From Asterias rubens (taxonomy: Eukaryota; Echinodermata; Asteroidea; Forcipulatida; Asteriidae): a stretch of DNA of 64,000 nucleotides. Position 1 is the first letter of the stretch; every line of letters starts with the position of its first letter. The position numbers and the translations under genes are program-made. Positions 36,531-48,715 of this stretch are shown piece after piece. Below the pieces are notes generated by a model. That model was given only the letters and a program-made list of their open reading frames with translations, was not told where the DNA came from and did not search any database. The stretch lies in the NCBI RefSeq assembly GCF_902459465.1, contig NW_022985708.1:1-64000 (forward strand). The letters are read 5' to 3'.

Positions 36531-37228
36531 GTAGTTTTAAACTATGCACTAAGGACACATCACCTCAAGTAACTCACGCACCAAATTTGTTCATTCGTTC
36601 TCCTCCGAGATGTGAAACTAGCACCTCATGTGTTCATGATCCCAGGGCAAAGGTGTTGCTATATGTGCTAGTCAGCAGGTGCTAGTTCAAAATTTTACCA
36701 TCACCTGAGGAGAGCCTAAACCGATACCTGTATTACATGAGGCAATAGGCGCACCTCAAGTGTTCATGATTCTGGGACAAAAGTGGTGCTAGTCATTATG
36801 TGCTAGTCATTATGTGCTAGTCAGCAGGTGCTAGTCCAAAATTTCACTATCACCTGAGGTGGGCCTAAATCATTACCTGTACCACATGAGGCAATAGGAG
36901 CACCTCAGGTGTTCATGATTTTTGGACAAAAGTGGTGCTAGTCAGCAGGTGCTAGTCAGCAGGTGCTAGTCAGCAGGTGCTAGTTCCAAATTTTACTATC
37001 ACCTGAGGTGGGCCCAAATCAATACCTGTACCACATGAGGCACAGAAGCACCTCAAGTGTTCATGATTCTGGGACAAAAGTGGTGCTAGTCATTATGTGC
37101 TAGTCATTATGTGCTAGTCAACACAACTGACACATGAGGTGCATGAAATAAGTGCCTCAAGTGTTCATGATTTTGGGACAAATATCTGCTGTCCCACAAG
37201 TGCATGATGTGCAGTCCATTTTTACAGT
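36530..37228. repeat. Higher-order repeat ending in TTTTTACAGTGTA
   Basis: Four imperfect units of roughly 160-180 bp contain CACCTCAAGTGTTCATGATT, GGGACAAAAGTGGTGCTAG and ATCACCTGAGGTGGGCC. Inside them a 14-bp motif (GTGCTAGTCAGCAG or GTGCTAGTCATTAT) is itself repeated. The right end, read in reverse, starts TACACTGTAAAAA and continues like the repeat at 9931. Confidence 0.85.
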
Positions 37229-37593
37229 GTAGACAGTGTATATTAATACATGTTTATTACATGTACATGTACTGGTACATACATTGTACAGCGAGAACAG
37301 TATAGCGAAGTCGTGAGTACGGTTGTTCTTTCAACCTTGTACGCGTGAGTAAAACAACAGCCTCGAACGGTTTGTAACTGAAAGCTTATGTGTTTCTTTA
37401 TATTTTCTTGGAAATCCAAGAAAAGCGCTTATGCAGGATGTGGGCGTTTCATTCTAAACATTGGCCCTTCACAGGCGCGATTGAGAATGACCTATTGACC
37501 TGAACTACAAGGCTGCATAATTACTGCTGCTATGCTAGCTAGCATGCAATCCATGACGACTGTGTTAAACATGTACATGTACGATGTACACAT

Positions 37594-37887
37594 ATGCACA
37601 CACTGTGTTATACCATGGTTATACGCTGTTTACATCGTGAACATCATGGCAGCTTCGACAGTGTCGGACCATGGTCGGACCGAGAAATAATTGGTAGTCT
37701 GAAATATGCCGCAGACAAACTCCAAATTGACGATTTCCATTCAGAACAGAAGACCATTCTTCAATGTTTTCTTCAAGGGCATGATGTTTTCGTTAATTTA
37801 CCAACTGGGTTTGGTAAATCGGCTATATTTCATTGTTTAATACAAGAACCATCTAAACACTATTGTTCCAAATTATGTAAATGGTAA
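37594..37887 (+). pseudogene. RecQ-like helicase N-terminal fragment
   Basis: The frame shows a Q-motif-like FHSEQKTILQCFLQGHDVF and a Walker A NLPTGFGKSAIF, the signature of RecQ-type ATP-dependent DNA helicases. Nothing of the remaining helicase motifs follows within the next 2.5 kb. It is a lone first exon, a fragment, or an exon whose partners were separated by insertion. The start at 37594 is only the first ATG in frame. Confidence 0.5.
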
Positions 37888-38044
37888 ACTGGTATGCTTC
37901 TTTAAACTGCTGTGTTACTATTTACTGAAAGTGAAACTTTGTAAAATTTGTTCACCCCGAGTCATCGTCATAGTCGTATTTTCTCAATTTTCTTTTCAAC
38001 TTAAATTGGTTGGTGCACCACCAGCCGCTGTACTAAGTGTAACG

Positions 38045-38548
38045 TTAGGCGTTGTCATAAGTTTGATTGAATTGATCTTTTAGTTGTTGTTCAACCACGC
38101 GGCCATCTTCTACTTTTTGTACCCTTCTCAAACACTTGTCACACACTTGATGTGACATGCAAGGGTCAGTCATTGATAAGTTGATGCTCAAAACAGAATC
38201 AAGCCTGCTGATTAACTGCCTGGAAGTTGTTTTATCTTGTTGGAAGCTCTTGTAGTTGTGCTGTGATGTACTGTTGCAAATTATACACCATTGATTTCCA
38301 GCAACTGCCCTTTTTACTGTGGTAGGGATTTCTCCCTGGCCCGCCATTGCGTTTTCCTTGCAACAGGCTACCACATGTGTGTTTAGTTTACGCTGTACAT
38401 AAATACTATGACCTAAGGAGCACGTGTGCAGTGTTTGCAAAACGTTGTGACTGACATCGCAGCGAGAGTTGCTAGGCCAACCAACAACCAATGAGAACGG
38501 GTTTTTAGTCAACATTAGCATAATGAGCTCTGCCCTAAATTTGGGCAT
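38045..38548 (-). CDS. Hypothetical 167-aa zinc-binding ORF
   Basis: On the minus strand it starts ATG at 38548. It has a Cys pair CIIC near the middle, then SHQVCDKCLRRVQKVEDG, the pattern of ZAD-like Cys4 domains, and ends with a Gln/Lys-rich stretch. It diverges from the helicase fragment upstream. I do not recognise the family with certainty; it may be a first exon that continues by splicing. Confidence 0.4.
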   Translation of the reverse strand: MPKFRAELIMLMLTKNPFSLVVGWPSNSRCDVSHNVLQTLHTCSLGHSIYVQRKLNTHVVACCKENAMAGQGEIPTTVKRAVAGNQWCIICNSTSQHNYKSFQQDKTTSRQLISRLDSVLSINLSMTDPCMSHQVCDKCLRRVQKVEDGRVVEQQLKDQFNQTYDNA

Positions 38549-39016
38549 TTACAAAACCATCAAGGCGTTGATTCTGTGAGTACCCTCACACGATCGAGCA
38601 CGCACACACTGACATGACTGATACTGCACACAGACACATGCACGGACGTAGCTAGCTGGTAGCTCGGGCGGGTAGCGTGGCGCAAATAAAATAAAAATTA
38701 AAACAATACAATACAAATTATAAAAAAACTACAACGCCTTGATCAAGGCTACAAAAAGACCGAGTTTTGAATGATTTGTAGCCGTTGCCAAAAATATTAT
38801 TGATGGGGAATAACCATGGAATAAAACATTAATTAACACGTTCATTTGCACACCGAATCCTACTTCGCAAATGGGTCACGATTCACATTGATTGCTCAAA
38901 GTATGAACCCGCTTTTAGTCGAAATGTTTTTGTTTCAACAATTCTTGAAGAAGACATAAATAAGGTGATAAGAACCTAACAAATGTTTTGTCTTTTTTTT
39001 TTATTTAGAGTGTTTT

Positions 39017-39148
39017 ATGGACCGACTGGCACGATTACATGTTGCCACAGAAGAGAGGGCTTTGGAATCGATAAAGTTCAAGAAGTATATCACTGAGAAA
39101 ATTCAAGACATTAATAGATTGATTAGGAAACAAACAGTAAATGAGTAA
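39017..39148 (+). CDS. Short coiled-coil-like ORF, possible terminal exon
   Basis: A TTTTATTTAG acceptor precedes a frame reading MDRLARLHVATEERALESIK, then a basic helical stretch, ending at a stop after 43 residues. The composition looks coding. It has no assigned upstream exon. Confidence 0.25.
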   Translation: MDRLARLHVATEERALESIKFKKYITEKIQDINRLIRKQTVNE

Positions 39149-39850
39149 ACCCGTTCTTTTAAAGGGAACATATATGGATACCTTTGGTTTTTGGAACCTT
39201 TGGATTGTTTGAATCCTATCTAAATGTAGGGATGAGATGGGTCTACATGTACAAATGTACTGTTTGTTTTATAATCAATCTGTTGATATCTTGAATCCTA
39301 TGTAAGTGTAGAAATATAAGGCCTACATCAAAACTAACCGGTGAAAATTGTATTTGAAAAGGTTGTAGCGTTTTTGAGATAGATCACCAAAAATCCGGAG
39401 CGGTTATGTCCACACAGGAAGATTAAAGTGTGTGCACAACATTGGTAAGGTTGAAAAATAAAAGTTCACAGATTTGCACATAACTTACATGGTATAAAAA
39501 TGGTCATGGTGGAAATTTTCCATTGAAATAGTTTTGCTTGAAATGTCATAGCTTTTAGAAAATGAGTAAAACAAACTGTCTTTATCCTGCAGGATAAAAT
39601 CTTACCTTGGAAAAAGGTTAAAACACATAATGGGGTTTTTCACTGTTTTCTCATGAATCTGAAGACCAATATTTAGCTTAAACTTTCACAGGTTTGTTAT
39701 TTCACGTATATGTTGGTCACATCAAGTGTGGATTTTAGTCTTTGACAATTACCAATGTTGTAGGCACCATTTAACCAGTGTTGTAGTCAAGTCCTTTTCA
39801 AGTTCTTTCCGAGGCCAATGCAAATAATGAAACGGCCAAATTAGTTCACG

Positions 39851-40376
39851 TCTTGTACTTTTTCGCAAAATTACTCAAGAATACTTGCCATTGTTTAACT
39901 TTTCAAATGTTTAATTGTACAGTTAGAATCAAGTCGTGAGCAAGAAGACTGTGATGTCCCAACACACTTACTTTCACTAAGGAACAGCAGATAGGGTGTT
40001 TGTTGAGACGGAAGTACTGTAAGTACACAAAATTAAGCAAAAGGAGTCGGGCTCGATCAAATTCAAGGTTTTTGCCTAATTTTGCGAGAAGTTTGGTATT
40101 TACAGCAGACTTGTTTTTCCAAACACAGTCAAACTGCTGTTCCTTATTGAAAAAAAAAGTGCTTGGACCTTAGTCTTGTTACACAAGACTTGATTCCAAC
40201 TGTATCACCTTTATATACACACAGCCTAAAAAGTTCATGTCTTGTACTTTTTCACATAATTTCTTAAGAATACTTGCCATTGTTTAACTTTTCAAATGTT
40301 TAATTGTACAGTTAGAATCAAGTCGTGAGCAAGAAGACTGTGATGTCCCAACACATTTACATTCACTAAGGAACAA
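39851..40376. repeat. Two ~140-bp direct repeats
   Basis: 39851-39995 and 40235-40376 share CTTGCCATTGTTTAACTTTT, AGTTAGAATCAAGTCGTGAG and TGTGATGTCCCAACACA. The second copy runs directly into the GGGATCCC minisatellite. Confidence 0.85.
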
Positions 40377-40437
40377 TGGGATCCCATTCAGCGGGGTCCA
40401 ATGGGATCCCATTCAGTGGGGTTCAATGGAATCCCAT
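40376..40437. repeat. Left remnant of the GGGATCCC minisatellite
   Basis: Two and a half units of about 25 bp (CAGCGGGGTCCAATGGGATC CCATT) end in AATCCCAT, where the transposon begins. The array resumes at 48260. Confidence 0.9.
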
Positions 40438-40620
40438 TAGACCGTGGGCTGAGGGCCAAATTTTTTTTTTTTTGTAGTCCACCTCACGAATCTACTTTTG
40501 CTTGTGCTTAAAAAATCGTAAAAACACCACTGATTATGAATATGAAATTCGCCAAGCCGAAAAACTGCACATGAAAAAGATATTAATTAATTAAGTTGGG
40601 AAAAATCGGAAACTAATAAA
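40438..40620 (+). repeat. Left terminal inverted repeat of the Academ-like element
   Basis: It pairs in inverted orientation with 48080-48259. Conserved blocks are AGACCGTGGGCTGA, GTAGTCCACC, AATTCGCCA, AAAAACTGCACA and TTAATTAATTA. The inner part is less conserved, with several small indels. Confidence 0.85.
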
Positions 40621-40639
40621 GCCATGATTATTTTGATTA

Positions 40640-40724
40640 TCCAATCACGGCGCCTCTTTCATGAGCTATCGCGATGCGTTGACCAATGAGGAGGCGCGTT
40701 TCACGGTGAAGCACCACAACAACA
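40640..40724 (+). promoter_or_regulatory. Probable promoter of the Academ-like transposase
   Basis: Just inside the left inverted repeat, two CCAAT-type words (ATCCAATCACGG, GACCAATGAG) and a CpG-rich stretch precede the ATG at 40725. No clear TATA box is present. Confidence 0.45.
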
Positions 40725-43700
40725 ATGGCGTCTTCATCAGACATGGCGGACACATCGGAAGGAGAGGAAAGTGGCGATGAAGGTTCTATTTATTGTTGTA
40801 TGCATACTTGTGATAAAAAATCTAAGCTAGTGAAGTTGACAGACAAAAGCTACGCTAAATTTAGGGACTGCAGCCTGCGATGGCGTGAATTAAACTGTCC
40901 CAAAAGTTTAATTGCTGCCACGTTTTTGGAGAACGACCACGACGACCGTGATGATGATGATCGCAACCCTCCTCCATCCGGTTCCGGTGATACTTCACGC
41001 GGTTCAACGCGAGGACGACCTAGAGGAGGAAGAGTAAGGTAAACATGGAATCGAGCGATATTTTTGTGTGTGTAATTTAATATTTAATGCATGTAAAACA
41101 TTTTTATGACTGAGTCACCAAAGACTGACTTTCGAGTTCGACTGTCACTAGTCAGTTTCATTCATTATCGATCGTGCAGCAGCACTGCATACCGTCGTCC
41201 GTGCAGACAGTTTTTTGTTCCCTTTGGATTTTACTATAGTCACAAGGCCTTCCTATTTTAGTCCGATTTTTTTGTCCTTGGACAAATCTGAAACAAATGT
41301 GATTCAATAGCTTAGAAATATATCTGGCCTACACCATGTATGTGAATGTATACTGTCAAGTGTCGTGTAGTCTGTAATGTAGCTCTGTAGTAAGTCACAA
41401 TCTCACTGTACTTGAAAAAAAAAATCATTTGGCCTGCATTCAGAATCCCTTGCCCTTCCTTGTTTTGTTGAATTTTGAAACCGGTTTTACCTGCCAAATA
41501 TGTCTGACACTTAGATTTTTTTAAATTAATTAATTTGTGTGCTGTCTTAATAAACAGTCTCAAGGTTATAATATATGCATCCACTTTTTGAATGGGCAGA
41601 TTCGACTCGACACAAAAACTTCAACGCACTTTTCAGATGTGTATGTGAAGTTCTAGCGTCACTCGCAGAATGATTGTCTTTTTGAAAAAAAAAATCTGCC
41701 CCTTGAACAAGTGTACATTTTATAACCATGAAAGTGCTTATTTGTTGTCCTTTTTTCTGGAGCTGGACTCATAATTACAAATTTTCAAAGAAATTGTCCT
41801 ACTTGATACAGATATTAGTCATAATGTCACATTATACAAAGGTTTTAACATAAAAAGGCTTGCAGCAGTGACTAACTATTGGCATTTTTTGTTCCTCTTT
41901 TTTAAAAATAGAAGGCGAAGTGGTCAGCCGGGCTATCACTTGGAATGTTACCGCCACTATTGTAACACAACAAAGATTAAGCGGGCAGAGGAAAGACAGA
42001 AAAAGAATCAGCTGGAGGAAATTAAAGAAGGTAAACTACCAAATATGCATTTAAGTACATTAACATAGGTATACATTTCTTTTGTCTAGTGTAAGGAATT
42101 TTTGAATCAAGTTACACATTTTTGTATAGAGCAGATCCTTCACCCACTCATTTTTCCCAAGGAGACAAGTGACCAAAGGAAACAAAAAAATCAAAATTTA
42201 ATGACAAAATGAAAGAAATTGTGAACTGTACATGTGTACATGATCATTGAAATAGTTGTTAATGTTTTCATCCACAGAAAGTGAACTTGGTGAGAATCAA
42301 GACAGCCAAGATCATCTACCAACAAAGCGGTTGCTGCGATCAGGGTCAGAGCAAACACAGGTCATTCCAACTCCAGGCCGGTCACATGTTCTCCCAATAC
42401 AGTGCATCATTTGCCGAGAGACAAAATACACCAGGGAAAAAGCTTCGCAGAAGAGAAAGAGAGAGCGATTGGTTCAATGCGAGACAAATCAGGGAGGGCA
42501 GTTAGTCAAAGCTGCCAAAATTCGACAAGATGAACAGCTGTTGTTGCAAATCCAAGACCGGGATCTTGTAGCCATTGAAGCCCGGTATCATAAAAGCTGT
42601 TATCTTAAATACACAAAGATTGTTCGTCTAAACAGTTCAAATGATCAAAGTGAAACTCCACAAAAAGATTTTGAAATTTCATTCCAAAAGTTCAGTCAAG
42701 CTGTATTGAAAGAAAAAATCATCGAAGGTAAAGAAATCTGGCGTCTCACAAAACTAACCAAGGCATTTGTTAAGATTGTTAAAGAAGTTGAGGGAATAGA
42801 TGCAGAAGGATATAAAACTCATAACTTGAAGAATAGGATCAAAAAGGCACACCCTATTATTTGTTTTTCTAGACCCTCACGTTTCTTTGAAAGTGATATT
42901 GTATTTGCAGGTAGTTTAGATGTTATGGATGTTGTTGAGGAAGCAGTTCATGAGTCTTCCACCAGTGAGAGTGAGAGTACAAGTAGTGGAGATTTCACAC
43001 CTGAGAAGACAGCTAACTATCCTGGGGAGATTAGAGAGCTTTATTTGGCAGCACAGAATCTCAAAAATTTGATGGAGAACTCAACGACTACTGGTCCCTG
43101 GCCTCCAACTGCAGCTGATCTGACTATTGATAAAATCCACGAGATTGTCCCCTATCAACTCTTCAACTTTTTAGCATGGAGCACCGGCTGCAGCAGTGTC
43201 CCAATAAGTTCAGGTAGGATTGCAGTAGCAGAAGAAGATGAGCTTCGAGTGTTGTCTATCGCTCAAGATATAATGTATCTTAAGGCAAAGGGAAGGACTC
43301 TGATGCCAAAACATACCGCCCTTGCCATGGCAGTGAGGCATTTTACCGGGTCTGCTAAGTTGATCGGTCTTCTTAATGGTTTAGGTCATTGTGTTTCAAA
43401 TTCAGTTGTGCTGGGCCATGACACTGCACTTGCTAAACGGCAGCTTGCCATGAGTGATGTTCTACTCCCACCAGGGACGCAGCCAATTTTCAGCACTCTA
43501 GTGTGGGACAACAACGACTTCGATGAAGAAACTATTTCGGGCAAGGGTACTACCCATAACACAAATGGAATCATCATCCAACGCCCAACATCATCCTCAG
43601 TTAATCAATCACCTGCAGAAAAGTATGTCCCTAAATCCAATGCAAGGTCATTTCAACCACTCCCAACTGAGATCAAGCCATATCTTGGATTAAAGAAGAA

Positions 43701-46700
43701 GGGACCTCGGCCATTTGGGAAGGATGTTCTTCTAGGAGAAGAGAATCATTTACAAGCCCAAGAGAATCCTCGAAAATTGGATCTAGCTTATGTTTTAATG
43801 AAGCTGGCAGGAGTATCAGAAGAGTTTTTTGCAGGATGGACAGGATTCAACACGACTCTTAATTGTTCCAACGTTCCATGGATGTCAAAGGTAGGATACC
43901 TTCCCATTATTGATGCTAGCCCGACTGAGTATGATACCGTTTTCACCATTTTGGATAGAAGTGTTGAAATAGCAAGTAGTCTTGACCAGGAGAAAATAGT
44001 TGTTGTTTTTGATCAAGCTATTTATGCTAAAGCACAGCAGATAAGATGGAGGAATGATGAATTTATGAATAAAGTTGTTATTCGACTTGGAGCGTTCCAC
44101 ACTGCCATGTCATTGTTGGCATGTATTGGAAAGAGATTTCGAGACGCGGGCTTAGAGGATATAATGATTGAGTCTGGTATTGTCGCTCAAGGTTCCATCA
44201 ATGGTGTGATGAATGGACACCACTACAACCGCAGCATGAGATCTCATAAATGTGTGATGGAGGCATTGCAACGGCTGCGATGGCAGGTGTTCTTAAACAC
44301 TCTTCCTGATGAAGAGAAAGATTCAGTACTTGGGGTACTGGTAATACTTCAGAGTTCATTTCCAAGTGCAGCATTCCAGGAGCACGTTCAGTCTGAACGA
44401 TTTGCAGATGTACTTAAGTCTTACAGTCAGTTCATATCTACTCATTCCAATGATCCAACATTTGCTGTTTGGTCATCATACATTGAGATGGTAGAACTTC
44501 TTCTTCTTTTTGTAAGAGCCACTCGAGAGGGTAACTGGGATCTTCATCTTTCAAGCATTCGAAGTTTGTTGCCGTGGTTCTTTGCATATGATCGCACAAA
44601 TTACTCAAGGTACCTGCCTGCTTATTGGCTCGAGATGTGTGAGCTACCGGTTCGTCATCCATTAGTTCATGATGCATTCATGATTGGCGAGTTTGCAGTT
44701 CAACGACAGCAAGAACATGGTTTTTCTCAAGTGGCTTGTGACCAGGCAATCGAACAAACCTGCAATCGGGACACCAAGACGAAGGGGGGAATGATAGGTT
44801 TTACAACGCGTAAGGGTGCAGTTCAAAGATGGATACTATCACAGCATGAGCGATCTGCAATTTCAAAGCGGTGTGAGGAGATGGCAGGGCAAGGTGAGAA
44901 AACCAGAAGAAGAAAAGATCTTGACAAAACACGGATAAAGAAGGATGAAGAAGATGTGCGTTCTGTAATCAGTTGTATTGAAGCAAGGATAAATCCCTTT
45001 GAAGAGTCTAATGAGCGTTTGCTCCATATTTCGTCAGGCGTGGTAGCTTCCAAAGAGGTCAATAAGGACTACCTTGAAGCAAGAGAAAGAGGAGATGCTT
45101 CTTTTGTTGTCTTTTGCAAAGACAGGTTGCATGTAAGTGATGTTGATATGTTTGCTACCCTCAAGAAACAAAAGCTAAAAACATTCAGTTCCATGAACAA
45201 AATGACAACTTCAAAAGTGAAGGGGAAGGAAGTAACACTTAAGGCAGACAGAACGCTTTTTCAGCGGCTTCTCATTATTGCCAGCGTAAGGAAATTAGAC
45301 ATCCCCAAAATGTTAACATACAACCTCGGACCATTGCCTTTATCACTTGCAACTTTCAATGGGTGTCTTAATAAGACAACAAAGGCCAGTCTTATGCATT
45401 ATATTGAATCTATTGTCGACCCCTCCCCAGTCATGGATAGTGTCCCAAAGGGTAGTGTTTGGCTAGTGGATGGAATGGCTATGCTTCAAGAACTTCCACA
45501 GAGAAGTATTCCAAGTACATTTGGTTTGCTGGCAGATCATCTCCTGAGACAACTTGTAAATTTGGCCAGAGGTGTGCACAGTGATGCTGTTCACTTTGTG
45601 GTTGACATGTATCCCAAAATCAGCATCAAGAATGCAGAGAGAGGAAAACGAGCTGCAAGTGGAAGTCAGGTCACCAAAATCTATGGCGAAGACCAGAAAG
45701 TTCCTCATCAGTGGAAGAAATTCCTTTCATGTAGTGATAACAAAGTGGCGCTTCAGAATTTCTTGTTTGAAGCATGGAGTAAACGACCTGCGAAATCGCT
45801 GCATAAAGTCACAGTTTTCGCTGCTCATGGTTGTCATTGCCATTCACTGAAAGATGTGGCGGGTGAAATGGTGGTTGAAAATATTGCAGATTTGGAGTGC
45901 AACCATGAGGAGGCTGATACTCGACTCTTTCTTCATGCAAAGCATGCAGCTTTGTATCAAACATCCTCCAACACAACAACAGCTCATGTTATAGTCAAGA
46001 GTCCTGACACAGACGTATTTGTCATAGGTGTTTGTAAAGCCAACAGAATTGGAACGACTTTGCTTCTTCATACAGGACGAGGAAACAACAAACGAGTCCT
46101 TAACCTTACCAATGTGCACAATTATCTTGGAGCAGAAGTTAGTGATGCCTTGATTGGACTTCACTGCTTTACAGGGTGTGATTCGGTTAGTGCATTTTAC
46201 GGGAAGGGAAAGAGTAAGGCGATAAAATTGATGATGGGCGATAGTGATGTTCAGAAAGTTTTCAAGCAGATTGGTTCGTCTTTCGAAGTTAGTGAAGAAG
46301 TCATCAAAGCCATTGAGAGATTTGTTTGCAAATTATATGATCAAGACTGTTCCTTGGTTAATATGGCAAGATACAACATGTTTTTGATGGTTACAAAAAC
46401 AGAGGCTGCCATGCCACCTACAAGTGATTCACTGCAGCAACATATTTTCAGAGCAAACTATCAGGCTGCTATCCACACTAGGTGTTTTGAACAAGTTCAG
46501 GACATCCCTAGTCCACATGGTCATGGCTGGAAGATTGTCAATGACATGGATCTTGATATATTATGGGGAGATCTCCCACCAGCTCCAGATAGTGTTCTTG
46601 AACTGTCCAATTGTAGGTGTAAAAAAACCAAATGTAAGGCACCACTAGCCAGCCTCAAGGGCAAGTGTTCTTGTCGTCAAAACAATGTTCCATGCACAGA

Positions 46701-46785
46701 TTTATGCACTTGTATAGGTTGTGAAAATTCTCTTTCAACTGAAAACTCAGATGATGAGGAGATTGACTCCGATGAAGATTGTTGA
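40725..46785 (+). CDS. Academ-like transposase with XPG-like nuclease and Cys-rich C-terminus
   Basis: Three exons (40725-41038, 41912-42030, 42278-46785) keep phase and encode about 1646 residues without a stop. Exon 1 begins with an acidic start and a Cys-bearing segment; exon 2 gives GYHLECYRHYC; exon 3 opens with another Cys cluster (CIICRETKYTREK ... HKSCYLKYT). A candidate transposase core has Asp about 723 (VVFDQAIYAKAQQIRW) and His about 752 (LGAFHTAM). Residues about 1209-1450 look like an XPG/PIN nuclease: Asp1209 in VDGMAM, EEADTRL near 1356, SPDTDVFVIG with Asp 1388/1390, and TGCDSVSAFYGKGK near 1446. The end carries CRCKKTKC ... CSC ... C..LCTCIGC, a Cys8-type finger. The exon 1 donor at 41039 was chosen because it alone keeps phase. 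Roles in excision and integration are inferred from the family. Confidence 0.85.
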
Positions 46786-48079
46786 TGTTTACTAAGTGTA
46801 ACTACTGGTACCTTAACTGTGATCCTTTGTATGACCATTTCTTGTTGAATTACTTATTTGTGCTGCACAATTGATATGTACATAACTTTCTTGGATAATT
46901 GTTGTGAGAACTATACTGACGAACTATTAATTACATGAAAATGTATACTAAATATAATAATAGTTTAATCTGCAAAATCAAACAGGCTTTTGAATTTTAG
47001 AAGAAAAAAAATTCCTTTGGATAACGAATACATTTTCAAAAGCCATTGTATATTGAAAGTCATTTCATCATTTATTTGTACAGTTTTTCAATAACTAACC
47101 CTTTATGACTACGATTCTGCCTGTTAAAATAAATTAAAATTAAGGTTTATGCATTTTCCTACAAAAGGGAGTGGAAATATCTGAAATGCCAAACTCTTAT
47201 GTTTTAGTTAACAGATCACACTGAGGAAAGAAAGAAACCGACCATTGACATCTGTTGCTTTATCTCAACGATTTATTTATGTATTTTTGTTGTTGAATGA
47301 AATGGAATTTTGTATTTTACTTACTTTGCTGTGAAACGACATATTGAAGTTGATAAGATATTTCATATGATTATTGAACACACTATTGAACAAGTACAGG
47401 GCCCAATTTCATAGAGCTGCATAAGAAGAAAATATTGCTTAACAGTTTCCTGCTTAGAAAATGAGAAGGATACAGCCACAAATTGTACATGTAACATGGT
47501 ATTTTAGCTGGTAACCTTACCCTGGTTAGCATTCTTCGTTTTATGCTTAGCTATTTCAGCTCTGTGAAATTGGGTCCTGGTTACAACAAAAATATACATT
47601 TGTTTATATTGATAGTTTTATTGTTAACGGTAAAGAATTTTGTTTTCAAGTTACTCTGCTGTTGTGAAAAAATAAAATGGAAAATTAATATATATCAGAG
47701 AGAAGAATTGTAAGTTTGAGTTACTATTGTCATTTTGTTTCCACAAAAAACAACCCTTATTTAAATGGTTTAAAACAATTAAATTACTTGCATTTGCAAT
47801 TGGAAAATTTAACAGGCAAAATTATTAAGTTAAAAATTCATTTCAGTCAAAAAGAACTGTTAAAAACAAAACTTTTATAAGATTTAATGGGCTGGAAAGT
47901 CCAAGAATCCACTTTATGGAATTAATATGGCAAAAAGTTCCTTGTGTGTGTGGGTGTCTTTTTCTAGAAGAGCTAGGTTCAGATCAAAATGTGTGCACAA
48001 ACATATGGGGCGCTGTGATCCATAGCTCCCCATTGCTTTATGCACAGTTCTCTCATTTTGGCCAATAGAGGGCGCTATT
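46786..48079. other. 3' non-coding part of the Academ-like element
   Basis: AT-rich sequence with an AATAAA-like word near 47670 and a MITE at 47399-47577. No further open frame of interest. Confidence 0.6.
47399..47577. mobile_element. MITE with GGGCCCAATTTCATAGAGCTG ends
   Basis: GGGCCCAATTTCATAGAGCT at the left pairs with AGCTCTGTGAAATTGGGTCC at the right. Internal words ATTGCTTA and TGCTTAG are typical of this short palindromic type. It is nested inside the Academ-like element, so it inserted later. A related degenerate stretch is at 56535-56595. Confidence 0.75.
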
Positions 48080-48259
48080 TTCTAGACAATTTTTTTAATT
48101 AGGCATAATTAATTAGTGTGCAGTTTTTTCCACTGGCGAATTTTGGATTCTTATTTAGGACCATCAGAAGTAACTCTGTGCAAAAAATCAGGTAGATTCC
48201 AAGGGTGGACTACAGAATTAAAAAAATAGAGCTCTTTTTGAGGTTCAGCCCACGGTCTA
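48080..48259 (-). repeat. Right terminal inverted repeat of the Academ-like element
   Basis: Reverse complement of the left terminus, ending CACGGTCTA at 48259 and followed by the CAT duplication. Confidence 0.85.
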
Positions 48260-48551
48260 CATTCAGTGGAATCCAATGGGATCCCATTCTGCAGGGTACA
48301 ATGGGATCCCAGTTAGTGGGGTCCAATGGGATCCCATTCAGTAAGAGGCAACGGGATCCCATTCAGCTGGTCCCAATAGGATCCCATTCTGCATGATCCA
48401 ACGGGATCCCATTCAGCGGGGACTAATGGGATCCCATTCAGTGAGAGGCAATGGGATCCCATTCAGCTGGTCCCAATGGGATCCCATTCTGCAGGATCCA
48501 ACGGGATCCCATTCTGCAGGGTCCAATGGGATCCCAGTTAGTGGGGTCCAA
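48260..48551. repeat. GGGATCCC minisatellite, segment 1
   Basis: About 25-bp units (TCCAATGGGATCCCATTCAG with variants) resume after the transposon. The order of variant units is the same as in 48978-49266, so the two blocks are duplicates about 715 bp apart. Confidence 0.95.
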
Positions 48552-48715
48552 TCTGCCTTTCAACTTGCTATATAATTTTCCAGCTGGTTCTCTTCAATTT
48601 ATATTTTTATATATGTATTTTCTACAACTGTGTGCTGTATTTTTCCATTTCCTACAATATTTTGCAATTACAATCAGAATACATGTACGTAACGCTTTGC
48701 CTCAATTTAGGGATC

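Larger units (their letters stand above)
40438..48259 (+). mobile_element. Complete Academ-like (AcademX-type) DNA transposon, 7.8 kb
   Basis: The left end TAGACCGTGGGCTGA (40438) and right end CAGCCCACGGTCTA (48259) are inverted, and pairing continues for about 170 bp (GTAGTCCACC, GAATCTAC, AATTCGCCA, AAAAACTGCACA). CAT flanks both sides (40435-40437, 48260-48262). The flanks are two parts of the same minisatellite, and the joined empty site exists at 48955-49020. The single gene inside (40725-46785) is uninterrupted, so the copy may be autonomous. Academ elements are known for 3-4 bp duplications and a Cys8 finger, and one lineage for an XPG-like nuclease domain; all of these are seen. A MITE sits in its 3' part. 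Confidence 0.85.
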
